Notes: generated by a model not told the origin, from the sequence alone. Positions 9,093 to 17,621 are shown, counted from the first letter of the stretch. The stretch: DNA of 64,000 nucleotides from Rickettsiales bacterium (GCA_035765535.1 DASTXE010000003.1:1-64000); one strand, 5' to 3'. Numbers and translations: made by a program.

Positions 9093-9397
9093 GGAAGTAC
9101 CCCCTCTCAGTAGAATAGGAGTTGCAGGCAAAATGTTCTTGCCTGTCACCTGTCTGTCCGCACCCTTACAGCTGGATGCATATAATGCTGCGGACTCGCA
9201 GGTAGAATGCTTTAGAGGCGTATTTCACGCCGAAATCGGCATGAAAATCTCGAATCCGGTGAGCCGAGCCACGCCAATAAAGTTTTGCATCATACCATTA
9301 TGAGGCGGAAACGGGCTAATGAAGATTCTGTTACAGGATTAATCAACAGTATTTAAACTATGTGCATAAGACGTTTAGCAGGATATAAGATTCGTAA
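9093..9397. other. Intergenic region with several small hairpins
   Basis: About 300 bp upstream of the small basic gene contain two clear inverted repeats: CAGGCAA/TTGCCTG (9124-9144 area) and GGCGT/ACGCC around 9220-9234. They could form a structured leader for the minus-strand small gene. No other gene is supported here; the overlapping plus-strand frame lacks any protein-like signal. Confidence 0.4.
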
Positions 9398-9999
9398 CTA
9401 GTTAAATTCATGCAATTTATCCATTTTCACACGGAGTGTATTGTATGGTGTGATAAAAGCACGGAAATCATCTTCACGCCCCCACCACTCATTTATCACA
9501 AATTTTTGAACACCCAGCCCTAACGTTTCGCTACCCCAGCTTAGATAATAGTCGCCATTATTCTGTATGCCTTTATTGGCAGACGCAAATACAGCAACAG
9601 CTAATAACGCCCATATAATTCTATCTGGCATCTGCAGAAGACCCTTGGCAAATATCCATTTTGAATTGCCATCATGGCTAGGAATAAGTGCATAATTAAT
9701 GGGCACAGCTTCGCAATGAGCATGGCTGCATCGAAATATATGATAAATAATATCAGCAAGATCAGGTGAGGAGATTATTTTTCCATTTTGTTCGATAATG
9801 GTAATATTGGTCCATTGTGTTTCCTCAAGATTAAGACCAACACCTACCATTGGCTCGATAATCCAATAGTATTGCCACCGCTAGAGAACAAATTCTTAGC
9901 CGTGCCATCGATAGCCATGCAGGCGTGCATAAGAGCCGAATCGAGTTTCCCGGCCTGATAATCGTCAATTGCATAGCAAACATGTTGTTCTATTTTCAT
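9398..9999 (-). pseudogene. Frameshifted hypothetical gene downstream of RES toxin
   Basis: The reading frame from ATG 9999 (MKIEQHVCYAIDDYQAG) runs to a TAG at 9844-9846. A second frame, open from 9880, continues with YYWIIEPMVGVGLNLEE and runs to 9398. The join reads like one protein if the frame changes between 9846 and 9880. The N-terminal part is helical (HACMAIDGTAKNLF), the rest mixed, about 200 residues in all. The second frame also has its own ATG at 9850 overlapping the first stop, so two coupled genes cannot be excluded. Function unknown; it lies right after the toxin-antitoxin pair and may once have belonged to it. Confidence 0.6.
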
Positions 10000-10006
10000 A
10001 CGTTGC

Positions 10007-10687
10007 CTATCCCAGAAGCTCTTTGCGATATACGTGCGTGATACTCTGTCCGTCCCATGCATAACATAAATGCCGCTCCTGACGGCAATTGGACAAGAGC
10101 CGGGGCTTGAATACAGCGGCGTTCATGCCCAGTTCGTGTCGCACGCTGCGATAAACCACGCCCTGTGAGCCTTCATCGCGCAGTTGCTTCGCCCAGCGGG
10201 AAGAGGCGCGGTAATCATCCAGATGGTAAATTTCAGCGGAAACGGAATCTTGTGCGCGAATATCATGTAACTGGCCGCGTAAATCCACATTGTAAACCCG
10301 CATATCGATCTCAAGCGGTTTTTCATGCGTCGCGCGCAGAAAACGTTCTCGGTGATAGCGCGTCTCCGCAATCGCGGTCTCCAGCGTGTAGGCCGCATAA
10401 AATACGCCATAACTACCGTCACAGAAGCGGCTGCCATCCGGATTTAAATGCGTAAAAGCTGCCATGACGATGCTTGTGCCGCTGCCCGATATACGGTCTT
10501 CGGGAGGGACGAGCTGCAGATTGCCCACCTCGTCGCGCAAACGGTCGTTCGTCATACTTTCCAGCGCGAATACCGCTTCCAGATCCTCCGGTGCGGCGAC
10601 ACGGTCAAATAATCCGGTAGGAGGGAACCGGCTGGGAATAATGCGCCAGGCGGGCAGCCAGGCGATGTCAGCCAGTGTGAATGTCAT
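10007..10687 (-). CDS. RES-domain toxin (putative NAD+-degrading)
   Basis: RES toxins of type II toxin-antitoxin systems deplete cellular NAD+. In this 226-residue protein the family's named residues appear in order: Arg in AWRIIPSRF near the N-terminus, Glu in YTLETAIAETRYH around residue 110, and Ser in GVVYRSVRHELG near residue 180. Its ATG overlaps the stop of the preceding antitoxin gene by 4 bp (ATGA), so the two are translationally coupled. The enzyme activity is inferred from the family. Confidence 0.88.
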   Translation of the reverse strand: MTFTLADIAWLPAWRIIPSRFPPTGLFDRVAAPEDLEAVFALESMTNDRLRDEVGNLQLVPPEDRISGSGTSIVMAAFTHLNPDGSRFCDGSYGVFYAAYTLETAIAETRYHRERFLRATHEKPLEIDMRVYNVDLRGQLHDIRAQDSVSAEIYHLDDYRASSRWAKQLRDEGSQGVVYRSVRHELGMNAAVFKPRLLSNCRQERHLCYAWDGQSITHVYRKELLG

Positions 10688-11091
10688 GCCCAGCCGCCTC
10701 TTTGTGCGTCCAGATACTGCCGTACGACGTATAAATCGGCGACGTTGCCGCTCAACATGCGGTCAAGCGCGGATTTACCGCCGAAAATGGGAGCATCGTT
10801 AGCCCGTTTGACCCAGCCATCGGCTGCTTCCGCTTGCGGTAATAATATCTGCAGCGCCTTGTAAATCCCCAGAATATAGGAAAGCCGCTCCAGCGTGTCA
10901 TGCGACAGGGCAACAGGTTTGTTTTTCTTCCAGTTGAAGAATGTGCTGCGGGCAGGTTTGCCCAGCAGAATGCGCTGTTCTTCCGTATCCAGCCCCCAGG
11001 CTCCCGCAATATTAAAAAATGTACGGAGCGCCGCGCCGGAAACGGTCTGTATCTGATTGTAGGATTTTGCGATATTGGATGTGACTGTCAT
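10684..11091 (-). CDS. Xre/MbcA/ParS-type antitoxin of the RES toxin
   Basis: The 135-residue protein has an N-terminal Xre-like helix-turn-helix (ILLGKPARSTFFNWKK, about residues 40-55) and a C-terminal toxin-binding domain with PIFGGKSALDRMLSG and the closing VRQYLDAQRGGWA. It binds and neutralises the RES protein and, in characterised pairs, represses the shared promoter. The two palindromes upstream (11121-11136 and 11171-11190) are likely operators. A further half-site (AGTCC) directly touches the start codon. Confidence 0.88.
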   Translation of the reverse strand: MTVTSNIAKSYNQIQTVSGAALRTFFNIAGAWGLDTEEQRILLGKPARSTFFNWKKNKPVALSHDTLERLSYILGIYKALQILLPQAEAADGWVKRANDAPIFGGKSALDRMLSGNVADLYVVRQYLDAQRGGWA

Positions 11092-11120
11092 AGGACTATT
11101 TTAAATATATAGGTAATAAT

Positions 11121-11136
11121 AGTCCAATATTGGACT
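11121..11136. promoter_or_regulatory. Operator palindrome 1 of the RES/Xre operon
   Basis: AGTCCAATATTGGACT is a perfect 16-bp palindrome 30 bp upstream of the antitoxin start, in AT-rich DNA. Its half-site AGTC resembles that of the second palindrome 50 bp further up. I infer binding by the Xre antitoxin. Confidence 0.75.
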
Positions 11137-11170
11137 TATTTCAATAACAAATAAGGATTAATTAGAATAA

Positions 11171-11190
11171 ATAGTCTGATTTCAGACTAT
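11171..11190. promoter_or_regulatory. Operator palindrome 2 of the RES/Xre operon
   Basis: ATAGTCTGATTTCAGACTAT has 9-bp arms around a TT centre. Centre-to-centre distance to palindrome 1 is about 52 bp, close to five helical turns, which would allow cooperative binding on one face of the helix. Confidence 0.72.
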
Positions 11191-11380
11191 AAATAACTGA
11201 ATACACGAATAGAATAAGCAGCGTGTAATGGAGCCTGGTTAAGAAATAATGATTTTTCAGAGTGATAGGCGGGGCACCTGAATACCGTAGCGATTTGTTG
11301 AGGATCGTCTGAAAAAGATACCAAAAGAAGGTGGAAGAAGAGGCGGAATAGCGTAAACAGCCACTCCGCCTCCGGTAGGC

Positions 11381-12664
11381 TTAGCAGTTTTTTAGCGCCT
11401 GTTCGAGGTCCGCAATCAAATCGTCTTCATGTTCTAGGCCGATGGAAACACGAATCAGCCCTTCGCTTACGCGTGTCAGTTTCAACATCTCCGCGCCCAC
11501 ACCGGAATGTGTGGTGGAAGCCGGGTGGCAGACAAGCGATTCCGTGCCACCGAGACTGACGGCGGATTTGAAGAGGCGAAGCGCATTGATGAATTTGAAT
11601 GCCCGCTCGCGCCCGCCATCCAGCACGAAAGAAAATGTGGAGCCGGGACCGGAGCATTGTTTCTGGTAAACCGCCTGATAGGTCGGGTCCTTGATATGTT
11701 CGCTGTGGAACACTTCGATCTTCTGATGCGGATTGGCAGCAAGCCATGCTGCGATCCGGCTGGCCGTACGCGCGGATTGTTTCATGCGCAGCACAAGCGT
11801 TTCCATGGAGCGCGAAATCATCCAGCAGGAATGCGGATCTAGCTGTGATCCGAAAGCGCTGCGTGTGAGCCTGATTTTCGTGATCAGTGTGCGTTTACCC
11901 GTAACGCCGCCCGCTACGAGATCGCTATGCCCGCCGACATATTTGGTCAGCGAATAAACGCACAGATCGATGCCGTGTTCCGTCGGTTTCTGGAAAACAG
12001 GGCCAAGCAGCGTATTGTCGCAGACCGAAATAGGGCGGTAACCGTGCTTTTTCTCAAATGCGTCCAGTTCTGCCTTCAGACCTGCCATATCCACGAGGCT
12101 ATTGGTCGGATTGGCCGGTGTTTCGATATAGACGATTTTCACCGGACCTGCTTTTGCGGCTTCTTCCAGTGCTTCGCGCATGGAGGCGGGGGAAAGTGCA
12201 TCCTTGATCGCATGGGTGGAAATACCCCATTCCTTCAACGCCTTATTGATAAGCGTTTCTGTGCCGCCGTAGAGCGGATTGGACTGCAGGACGATGTCAC
12301 CCGGACGCAGGAAAGCGAGCAGCACGGCGCTGATTGCGGACATACCGCTCGAGGTGACGACCGCAGCCTCGGAATTATCCAGCAGCGCAAGACGATCTTC
12401 GATGATTTCAAGGTTCGGATGATTGAAACGGCTATAAATCAGCCCGGCGGAGGTATTCTCCGGTTGCGGTTTGCGGCCAGAAGTCACATCGAAGAAATTC
12501 GCGCCGTCTTCAGCCGAGCGGAAAACGAATGTGGAAGTAAGGAAGACCGGCGGCTTTACAGCGCCTTCGGAAAGAAACGGATCATAGCCGTAAGACATCA
12601 TCTGTGTTTCCGGGTGGAGCTTATGCTCGCCGATGGTTTTCTTGCGGTAATTGGAATTGGACAT
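11381..12664 (-). CDS. Cys/Met-metabolism PLP-dependent enzyme (cystathionine gamma-synthase family)
   Basis: This 427-residue protein belongs to the fold-type I PLP enzymes that make or break cystathionine, homocysteine or methionine. The PLP lysine is in YSLTKYVGGHSDLVAGG (around residue 237). YSRFNHPN and SSGMSAISAV shape the cofactor site, and the C-terminal LGGTESLVCHPASTTHS motif is conserved. Length and motifs fit cystathionine gamma-synthase, methionine gamma-lyase or O-acylhomoserine sulfhydrylase; sequence alone does not decide among them. It is divergent from nrnC and not in an operon with other sulfur genes. Confidence 0.88.
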   Translation of the reverse strand: MSNSNYRKKTIGEHKLHPETQMMSYGYDPFLSEGAVKPPVFLTSTFVFRSAEDGANFFDVTSGRKPQPENTSAGLIYSRFNHPNLEIIEDRLALLDNSEAAVVTSSGMSAISAVLLAFLRPGDIVLQSNPLYGGTETLINKALKEWGISTHAIKDALSPASMREALEEAAKAGPVKIVYIETPANPTNSLVDMAGLKAELDAFEKKHGYRPISVCDNTLLGPVFQKPTEHGIDLCVYSLTKYVGGHSDLVAGGVTGKRTLITKIRLTRSAFGSQLDPHSCWMISRSMETLVLRMKQSARTASRIAAWLAANPHQKIEVFHSEHIKDPTYQAVYQKQCSGPGSTFSFVLDGGRERAFKFINALRLFKSAVSLGGTESLVCHPASTTHSGVGAEMLKLTRVSEGLIRVSIGLEHEDDLIADLEQALKNC

Positions 12665-12807
12665 GAAAAGACCTCATGATTGGTTAAAAATCGGCGGCAT
12701 GCTAGCACAGCTGCCGGGGAATGAAATACGAAATTCCGCCGCAGATAATGGCTTATATTGACTTATGAGGCTGAAAGGACTAACAAAGAGGGCTGTAAAG
12801 TGCATTA

Positions 12808-13461
12808 ATGCACGCCGGAACATACTTTTACCGAAAGGGCTGGCTTATCACTATTTACCTGCATAAAAATGACCTGCCGAAAGACGTGGATCTGAGCGGC
12901 GATATCGCTATCGACACGGAAGCGATGGGGCTTGTGAACCGCCGTGACCGCCTGTGCGTCGTGCAGCTTTCCAACGGCAATGGCGATGTGCATCTCGTGC
13001 AGTTTGCACGCGGCCAGTATGAAGCACCGAACCTTAAAGCGCTGCTTTCCGATAACAATACTGTGAAGCTGTTCCACTTTGCCCGCTTCGATGTGGCGAT
13101 CATTCGCTATTATCTGGGCGTTCTGATCCAGAATATTTACTGCACGCGCACGGCGTCCCGTCTGGTGCGCACCTTCACCGACCGCCATGGCCTGAAAGAG
13201 CTCTGCCGTGAACTGCTCGGCAAAGATATTTCCAAACAGCAGCAATCTTCTGACTGGGGCGCAGATACTTTGACGCCCGAACAGCAGGAATATGCAGCAG
13301 GTGACGTGCTGTACCTGCACCAGCTGCGTGCTGTGCTCGACCCGATGCTCGTGCGCGAAGGGCGCTATGAACTGGCGCAGGCCTGCTTCAATTTCCTGCC
13401 TGCGCGCGCGCTTCTTGACCTTGCAGGCTGGGAAGAAGTCGATATTTTTGCGCACCAGTAA
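12808..13461 (+). CDS. nrnC: NrnC-type nanoRNase (short RNase D-like 3'-5' exonuclease)
   Basis: NrnC degrades 2-5 nt RNA fragments in alphaproteobacteria that lack Orn. The protein has 217 residues and no HRDC domain, unlike full RNase D. DEDDy motifs are visible: DIAIDTEAMGL (Exo I), LFHFARFDVAII (Exo II) and YAAGDVLYLHQLR (Exo III with Tyr and Asp). The segments TDRHGLKELC, ISKQQQSSDW and LDLAGWEEVDIFAH agree with what I recall of Bartonella NrnC. The first ten or so residues lie upstream of the usual family start and may be untranslated, though no better start codon is seen. Confidence 0.92.
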   Translation: MHAGTYFYRKGWLITIYLHKNDLPKDVDLSGDIAIDTEAMGLVNRRDRLCVVQLSNGNGDVHLVQFARGQYEAPNLKALLSDNNTVKLFHFARFDVAIIRYYLGVLIQNIYCTRTASRLVRTFTDRHGLKELCRELLGKDISKQQQSSDWGADTLTPEQQEYAAGDVLYLHQLRAVLDPMLVREGRYELAQACFNFLPARALLDLAGWEEVDIFAHQ

Positions 13462-13539
13462 AATTCCCGCGAATATAATAGGGGGCGGGAGTCGTATTAC
13501 AGTCATAAGAACGCTAAATATGCCTTAAGGAGGTGTCTT

Positions 13540-13821
13540 ATGAACAAAATTGCCCTGACAATGGCGGCCCTGCTGCTTACATTGCCCTTCGCACGCGCAG
13601 CCGATGCCGCCGTGTATGTTTCCCTGTCTGCTCCGGCCTATTATGCGCCGCCGGTGGTGTATTCACCTCCGCCGGTTGCTTATGTGCCTCCGCCGCAATA
13701 CGTGGCTGCGCCGCCGCCCGTTGTCTATTCTCCCGTGGCCTATGCTGCGTCTGCGCCGGCGGTAATTGTGGAGTCACCGGTTTACTACGGCTATGGATGG
13801 CATTATCATCACTGGCATTAA
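13540..13821 (+). CDS. Secreted Pro/Tyr/Val-rich small protein
   Basis: The 93-residue product has a signal peptide (MNKIALTMAALLLTLPFARA, cleavage near ADA-AV) and a mature part dominated by repeats such as YYAPPVVYSPPPVAYVPPP, ending in GYGWHYHHWH. An ideal ribosome site AAGGAGGTG precedes the ATG by 6 nt, suggesting high expression. The His-rich end could bind metal. It lies 22 bp before the sigma-factor gene of a metal-sensing-like cassette, so a link to metal or envelope stress is possible. Confidence 0.75.
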   Translation: MNKIALTMAALLLTLPFARAADAAVYVSLSAPAYYAPPVVYSPPPVAYVPPPQYVAAPPPVVYSPVAYAASAPAVIVESPVYYGYGWHYHHWH

Positions 13822-13843
13822 CAGGTAAAATGATGGCGGTTAA

Positions 13844-14407
13844 ATGAATGCTGCATTAGACGATGCACGACTTCTGAGGCTTATACGAAAAGGAGAGAAA
13901 CAGGCTTTCGCAGTGCTGGTCAGGCGCCATAGCGAACGCTTCTACCGTGTCGCGTACCGTTTTTCCGGTCACCGCACGGAAGCGGAGGACATCGTGCAGG
14001 AGGCGTTCATTAAGCTCTGGGAAAAGCCGGATATGTGGCAGGAAGACAGAAAAACCGCTTTTACGACCTGGTTTTACCGCGTGGTGGTGAATATGTGCCT
14101 GGACTGGCAGAAGAAAAAGCGCCCACTTCCGCTGGAGGAGGGCGACTGGGTAGCGGATGAAAGGCAGACGCATGAGGAAACGATGCTGATTGATGAGAAG
14201 CAGTTCATGCTCGAAGCGCAGATACGGGCACTGCCGGAACGCCAGCGCACGGCACTGAATCTGTGCTTTTACGAAGAACTGAGCAACCAGGAGGCGGCGG
14301 ATATTATGGGAGTCAGGCTCAAGGCACTGCAGTCGCTGCTGATGCGGGCCAAGACGACCTTGAGAGAAAGAATAGGAGAGCTTTATGCTGACCGAGAAGC
14401 AGTTTGA
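13844..14407 (+). CDS. ECF-type RNA polymerase sigma factor
   Basis: The 187 residues show region 2 (VAYRFSGHRTEAEDIVQEAFIKLW, abbreviated here as RFSGHRTEAEDIVQEAF, residues ~40-60) and region 4 (LPERQRTALNLCFYEELS, then NQEAADIMG as helix-turn-helix). It directs core polymerase to stress promoters. The following gene overlaps its end by 23 bp and encodes a small membrane protein, presumably the anti-sigma factor. Gene sizes and order resemble the CnrH-CnrY-CnrX system. Confidence 0.92.
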   Translation: MNAALDDARLLRLIRKGEKQAFAVLVRRHSERFYRVAYRFSGHRTEAEDIVQEAFIKLWEKPDMWQEDRKTAFTTWFYRVVVNMCLDWQKKKRPLPLEEGDWVADERQTHEETMLIDEKQFMLEAQIRALPERQRTALNLCFYEELSNQEAADIMGVRLKALQSLLMRAKTTLRERIGELYADREAV

Positions 14408-14663
14408 TGTGTATCTGAGAAACCGAAAATACGAGCCGCCGGGCGCAGATCTGGCGGAGCGGATTATCGGTAAGGCCGTGGCACGGGAATATAAGCCTGC
14501 ATTTACGGAACAATTCTGGGAATGGGTAAGCGAACGTATGGCATTGCGCCCCGCTTATTCCGTGCTGGCCGTATTGGCGCTCGGCCTCGTGATCGGTGCG
14601 GCGCTGCCCGTGCAGACGCCTCACGCCCTTTATGCAGTCTTGGATGAAGATGAGATGTTATGA
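14385..14663 (+). CDS. Putative anti-sigma factor, single membrane span
   Basis: A 92-residue protein with a charged cytoplasmic half (residues 1-60) and one transmembrane segment (AYSVLAVLALGLVIGAALPV, about 64-83). There is no zinc-binding HxxxCxxC anti-sigma motif. Its overlap with the sigma gene upstream and the ATGA overlap with the sensor gene downstream make it a likely membrane anchor for the sigma factor, in the manner of CnrY. Function is inferred from context. Confidence 0.7.
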   Translation: MLTEKQFDVYLRNRKYEPPGADLAERIIGKAVAREYKPAFTEQFWEWVSERMALRPAYSVLAVLALGLVIGAALPVQTPHALYAVLDEDEML

Positions 14664-15097
14664 ACCATAGAATCTTAAAATTTTTTCTGGCGATTTCGCT
14701 ACTGGGTAACCTTTTGATGCTGGGCATGGTATTTGGCCATACCGGGCGTGACTTTTTGTCATGCAATGAGCATCATCATATCAATCTCATGGAAATGGCT
14801 GCATTCCTCTCGCCGCAGGCGCAGCAGCAGCTCCACGGGCGGATTGCTGCTGACCAAAAAGATCTGGATAACCAGCGCCAGCAGTTGCATAACGAGCGTC
14901 TGCAGGCAATTGCGGCACTGGATGCCAAGCCGTTCAATAAAGATGCCTACGATCAGCACACTAAAGCCTTAGCGGATATCCACGTGAAAATCTCGCAGGA
15001 TGTCTCCGATGCGCTGGCCGCAATTGCCACTCAGTGCGACGATGCTCAGCGCGCCAGGCTAGTGGAAACATTGCGTAGCAGGCTAGAGAATAAATAG
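14660..15097 (+). CDS. Membrane-anchored periplasmic sensor, CnrX/ZraP/CpxP-like
   Basis: The 145 residues begin with an uncleaved signal anchor (FFLAISLLGNLLMLGMVFG), then a His-rich EHHHINLMEM segment around residues 38-47, then a four-helix-like, Gln-rich domain (SPQAQQQLHGRIAADQKDL ... QCDDAQRARLVETLRSRL). Proteins of this design (CnrX, ZraP, Spy) sense metal or misfolded protein in the periplasm. The His cluster near the membrane is a candidate metal site. It completes a sigma/anti-sigma/sensor cassette. Confidence 0.75.
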   Translation: MNHRILKFFLAISLLGNLLMLGMVFGHTGRDFLSCNEHHHINLMEMAAFLSPQAQQQLHGRIAADQKDLDNQRQQLHNERLQAIAALDAKPFNKDAYDQHTKALADIHVKISQDVSDALAAIATQCDDAQRARLVETLRSRLENK

Positions 15098-15098
15098 C

Positions 15099-16328
15099 CT
15101 ATTTTACGGCCCAAGCCGCCTGATTCTGGCCAACTCCCAGATGCGGAACAGAAACGATATTCCCGGCTGCGTTGCGTAAAGCGGGCAGGGTATAAAGAAT
15201 TTGTTTATCCGGAAATGAATTTTTCAGCCCATGCTCACGCGCAAGCTCCAGCCACCCTGTCTGTGTAAGTGCGCCAACTGAGAAGCCTTTACGGGCAGCG
15301 GTTAAGGTGAATCGCCCATCCCAAAGCAAAGCCTTTCCTGCAGGAAGCGGTGCAGGAGCCTCTACGGCTTTAAGTTCGCGTAAAACCAAAAAACCATCTT
15401 TATTCCGCTTGAATACACAGCCGCCGAGCGTGGCGCTTTTAAAGCCGGGGGCGCGCATTCTCTCATGCAATCTTTCCAGCTCATCCAGCCGGGGCGGAAC
15501 GTTATGGCCGCCAATACGCGTAAGCAGCGCCGCCAGTACGCGTAGCGCAATCTCATCCTCCGCCGGCAGTGCGGCTAGTTCGGCATACCCGGCTTCATGA
15601 AAATGCGCCTGGGCTGCAAGAAACGCTTCCGTCTGCGCCTGTAGATATTCCCGCGCCCGCGCCATATTGGCGGCAGTTTTAGCCAGTCGCTGCGGCGTCA
15701 GGCCAAGCGCGGCCAGTTCCGGCAGGAGTTTACGGATCTTCACACGGTCATAAGCCGTGTTTTCGTTGCTTGGATCGTTGATATAAGCCTGACCTTTTGT
15801 CTCCAGATAAGCCAGCAGATCGGCCTTGTGGATATCAAGCAGCGGCCTCAGGATGTTTATGCCCTCCCACTGCAAGGATTCCGCCATTGCTGCAAGCCCG
15901 TCCACCCCACTGCCGCGCTTCAGCCGCAGCAGGAATGTTTCCGCCTGATCCTCCAGCGTATGGGCAACGAGCAATGCTGGAATACCACGTTCCCTGCAAT
16001 AACCGGTCAGCAGCCCATAACGCGCTTCGCGTGCGCTTTCCTGGATATTGGATTGCGGCTTCTTCCCTTCCCAGCGCAGCACATGGTGGTTAATGCCATG
16101 TTTTTTTAGCCATTTGCCGACGGTTTTTGCCTCGCTCGCGGATTCTGCGCGCAATCCATGGTCCACGGTCAGGGCAATAAGTTTCACGTGGTGGCGTTTA
16201 GCCCATTCCTGTGCGAGCAGCGTAAGTGCCATACTATCTCCGCCACCAGAGCAGGCAACCGCGATAGCAACAGGTGCAGGAGTAAGAAAAGCGTCTAAAC
16301 GAGAAAAAATAGGGGTGGATAAGGTCAT
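15099..16328 (-). CDS. tilS: tRNA(Ile)-lysidine synthetase TilS
   Basis: TilS changes C34 of tRNA-Ile(CAU) to lysidine, using ATP and lysine, so that it reads AUA. The PP-loop ACSGGGDSMALTLL occupies residues ~25-38; HTLEDQAETFLLRLKRGSGVDGLAAM and the IRPLLDIHKADL-type region follow (here LRPLLDIHKADLLAYL). The C-terminal half is a looser tRNA-binding domain. Length 409 is typical. It converges on the sensor gene at 15097 with a 1-bp gap, so there is no room for a separate terminator. Confidence 0.94.
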   Translation of the reverse strand: MTLSTPIFSRLDAFLTPAPVAIAVACSGGGDSMALTLLAQEWAKRHHVKLIALTVDHGLRAESASEAKTVGKWLKKHGINHHVLRWEGKKPQSNIQESAREARYGLLTGYCRERGIPALLVAHTLEDQAETFLLRLKRGSGVDGLAAMAESLQWEGINILRPLLDIHKADLLAYLETKGQAYINDPSNENTAYDRVKIRKLLPELAALGLTPQRLAKTAANMARAREYLQAQTEAFLAAQAHFHEAGYAELAALPAEDEIALRVLAALLTRIGGHNVPPRLDELERLHERMRAPGFKSATLGGCVFKRNKDGFLVLRELKAVEAPAPLPAGKALLWDGRFTLTAARKGFSVGALTQTGWLELAREHGLKNSFPDKQILYTLPALRNAAGNIVSVPHLGVGQNQAAWAVK

Positions 16329-16346
16329 ATTTTGTGTTGGCTGTAA

Positions 16347-16395
16347 GCGCGGTCAGTAGACCGCGCCTCTTTAGTCGCCGAAGGCGTTAGGCTCA
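16347..16395. repeat. Dispersed hairpin repeat, copy near 16.35 kb
   Basis: GCGCGGTC-AGTA-GACCGCGC forms a perfect 8-bp stem. It is followed by CTCTTTAGTCGCCGAAGGCG and then TTAGGCTC. The same string recurs at 45152-45196 with only a few changes. It lies between tilS and the dGTPase-like gene. See the related elements at 45152, 49521, 56651, 61391, 62718 and 63830. Confidence 0.75.
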
Positions 16396-16436
16396 TCGCG
16401 AAGGCCAGCAGGTCGAAGCGGGAGCAATTCAAAATA

Positions 16437-17621
16437 CTAACTCCTCTCTCTGACATTAAAAATTCTTTCATATTCATCAATGGCAAAGCGGTCCGTCATA
16501 CCTGCGATGAAGTCGGCCACCGTTTCAGCGGTCTGACGGGTACCTTTCCCATCCGTAAGGCTGCGCCACTCGTCCGGCAGGCATTCCGGCTCCAGCAGGA
16601 AAAACTCGAACAGCCGTTTCACGATGCGCCGCGCCTTGCTCGTCATGCGGTTGACGCGGTAGTGGCGGTACATATGTTTCATGAGAAACGCCTTGAGCAG
16701 CTTGATATCCTGCTCCATTTTAGCCGAAAACGCCACGACAGGCTTGCCAAGACTGCGCACCGCCTCAGCGGAAGCAAGCGGTTGGGCGGCAAGGCGGGCG
16801 GAAGTTTCCGCAATCACGTCATAGACCATGACGGTGATCATGCGGCGGATGACTTCATACACCAGCCTGCGCTCGTCCAGCCCTTTATGCATTGTCCGCA
16901 CTTCTTCAAACATGTTTGCGACGAGCGGCACTTCGCAGATATCCGCGATGGTAAACAGGCCGGAGCGCAGCCCATCGTCAATATCGTGGTTATTATAGGC
17001 GATATCGTCCGCAAGCGAGGCAAGCTGCGCCTCGGCGCTGGCGAAGCTCAAAAGCTCCAGATCATGCGTTTTGGCATATTCCGCCATCGCGCGCGGGGGA
17101 TTGGCCACAGGGCCGTTATGCTTGGCGATGCCTTCCAGCGCTTCCCAGGTCAGGTTCAGCCCGTCAAAAGCGGCGTAGCGGTGCTCGAGCTTGGTCAGTA
17201 TGCGTAAAGTCTGTGCATTATGATCGAAACCGCCGAAATCTTTCATCACTTCCTGCAAGCCATCTTCCCCGGCATGGCCGAACGGCGTATGGCCAAGATC
17301 ATGCGCAAGCGCCAGCGCTTCGGCCAGATCGTCATTCAGGCCCAACGCGCGGCTCATCGTGCGTGCAAGCTGCGCCACCTCGATACTGTGCGTCAGGCGC
17401 GTGCGGTAATGGTCACCCTCATGATTGACGAAGACCTGCGTTTTATATTCCAGCCTGCGAAAGGCCGTGGAATGGATGATGCGGTCGCGGTCGCGCTGGA
17501 ACGGCGTGCGCATCGTATCGTCCGGCTCCGCATGCAATCGACCGCGGCTCGCGGACGGATGACAGGCATAAGGCGCCAGAACGGGGACAAGAATATCGGA
17601 GGGGGATTGTGCTGTTTTCAT
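16437..17621 (-). CDS. dGTPase-like HD-domain deoxynucleotide triphosphohydrolase
   Basis: These enzymes hydrolyse dNTPs to nucleoside and triphosphate. Starting at ATG 17621 (MKTAQSPSDILVPVL) the protein has 394 residues. The HD metal site is visible as RLTHSIEVAQLAR and ALAHDLGHTPFGHAG, with FDHNAQTLRIL and LADDIAYNNHDIDDGL further on. The N-terminal RTPFQRDRDRIIHSTAFRRLE signature is that of bacterial dGTPase-like type 2 proteins. Earlier in-frame starts would add 22 unrelated residues. It is probably a single-gene unit. Confidence 0.93.
   Translation of the reverse strand: MKTAQSPSDILVPVLAPYACHPSASRGRLHAEPDDTMRTPFQRDRDRIIHSTAFRRLEYKTQVFVNHEGDHYRTRLTHSIEVAQLARTMSRALGLNDDLAEALALAHDLGHTPFGHAGEDGLQEVMKDFGGFDHNAQTLRILTKLEHRYAAFDGLNLTWEALEGIAKHNGPVANPPRAMAEYAKTHDLELLSFASAEAQLASLADDIAYNNHDIDDGLRSGLFTIADICEVPLVANMFEEVRTMHKGLDERRLVYEVIRRMITVMVYDVIAETSARLAAQPLASAEAVRSLGKPVVAFSAKMEQDIKLLKAFLMKHMYRHYRVNRMTSKARRIVKRLFEFFLLEPECLPDEWRSLTDGKGTRQTAETVADFIAGMTDRFAIDEYERIFNVRERS

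Noticed and set aside
9238..9262. GGATTCGA string on the minus strand, reminiscent of tmRNA ends
   Set aside because: There is no matching tRNA-Ala-like domain, no G-U acceptor pair and no plausible tag peptide reading frame nearby, so the 8-mer is likely chance.
8926..9303. Plus-strand open frame of about 125 codons
   Set aside because: It overlaps the better-supported small basic gene on the other strand, has no good ribosome site and an unconvincing residue mix.
16180..16200. GTTTCACGTGGTGG in tilS as a third parS site
   Set aside because: Only one half matches the palindrome; the right half lacks AAAC.
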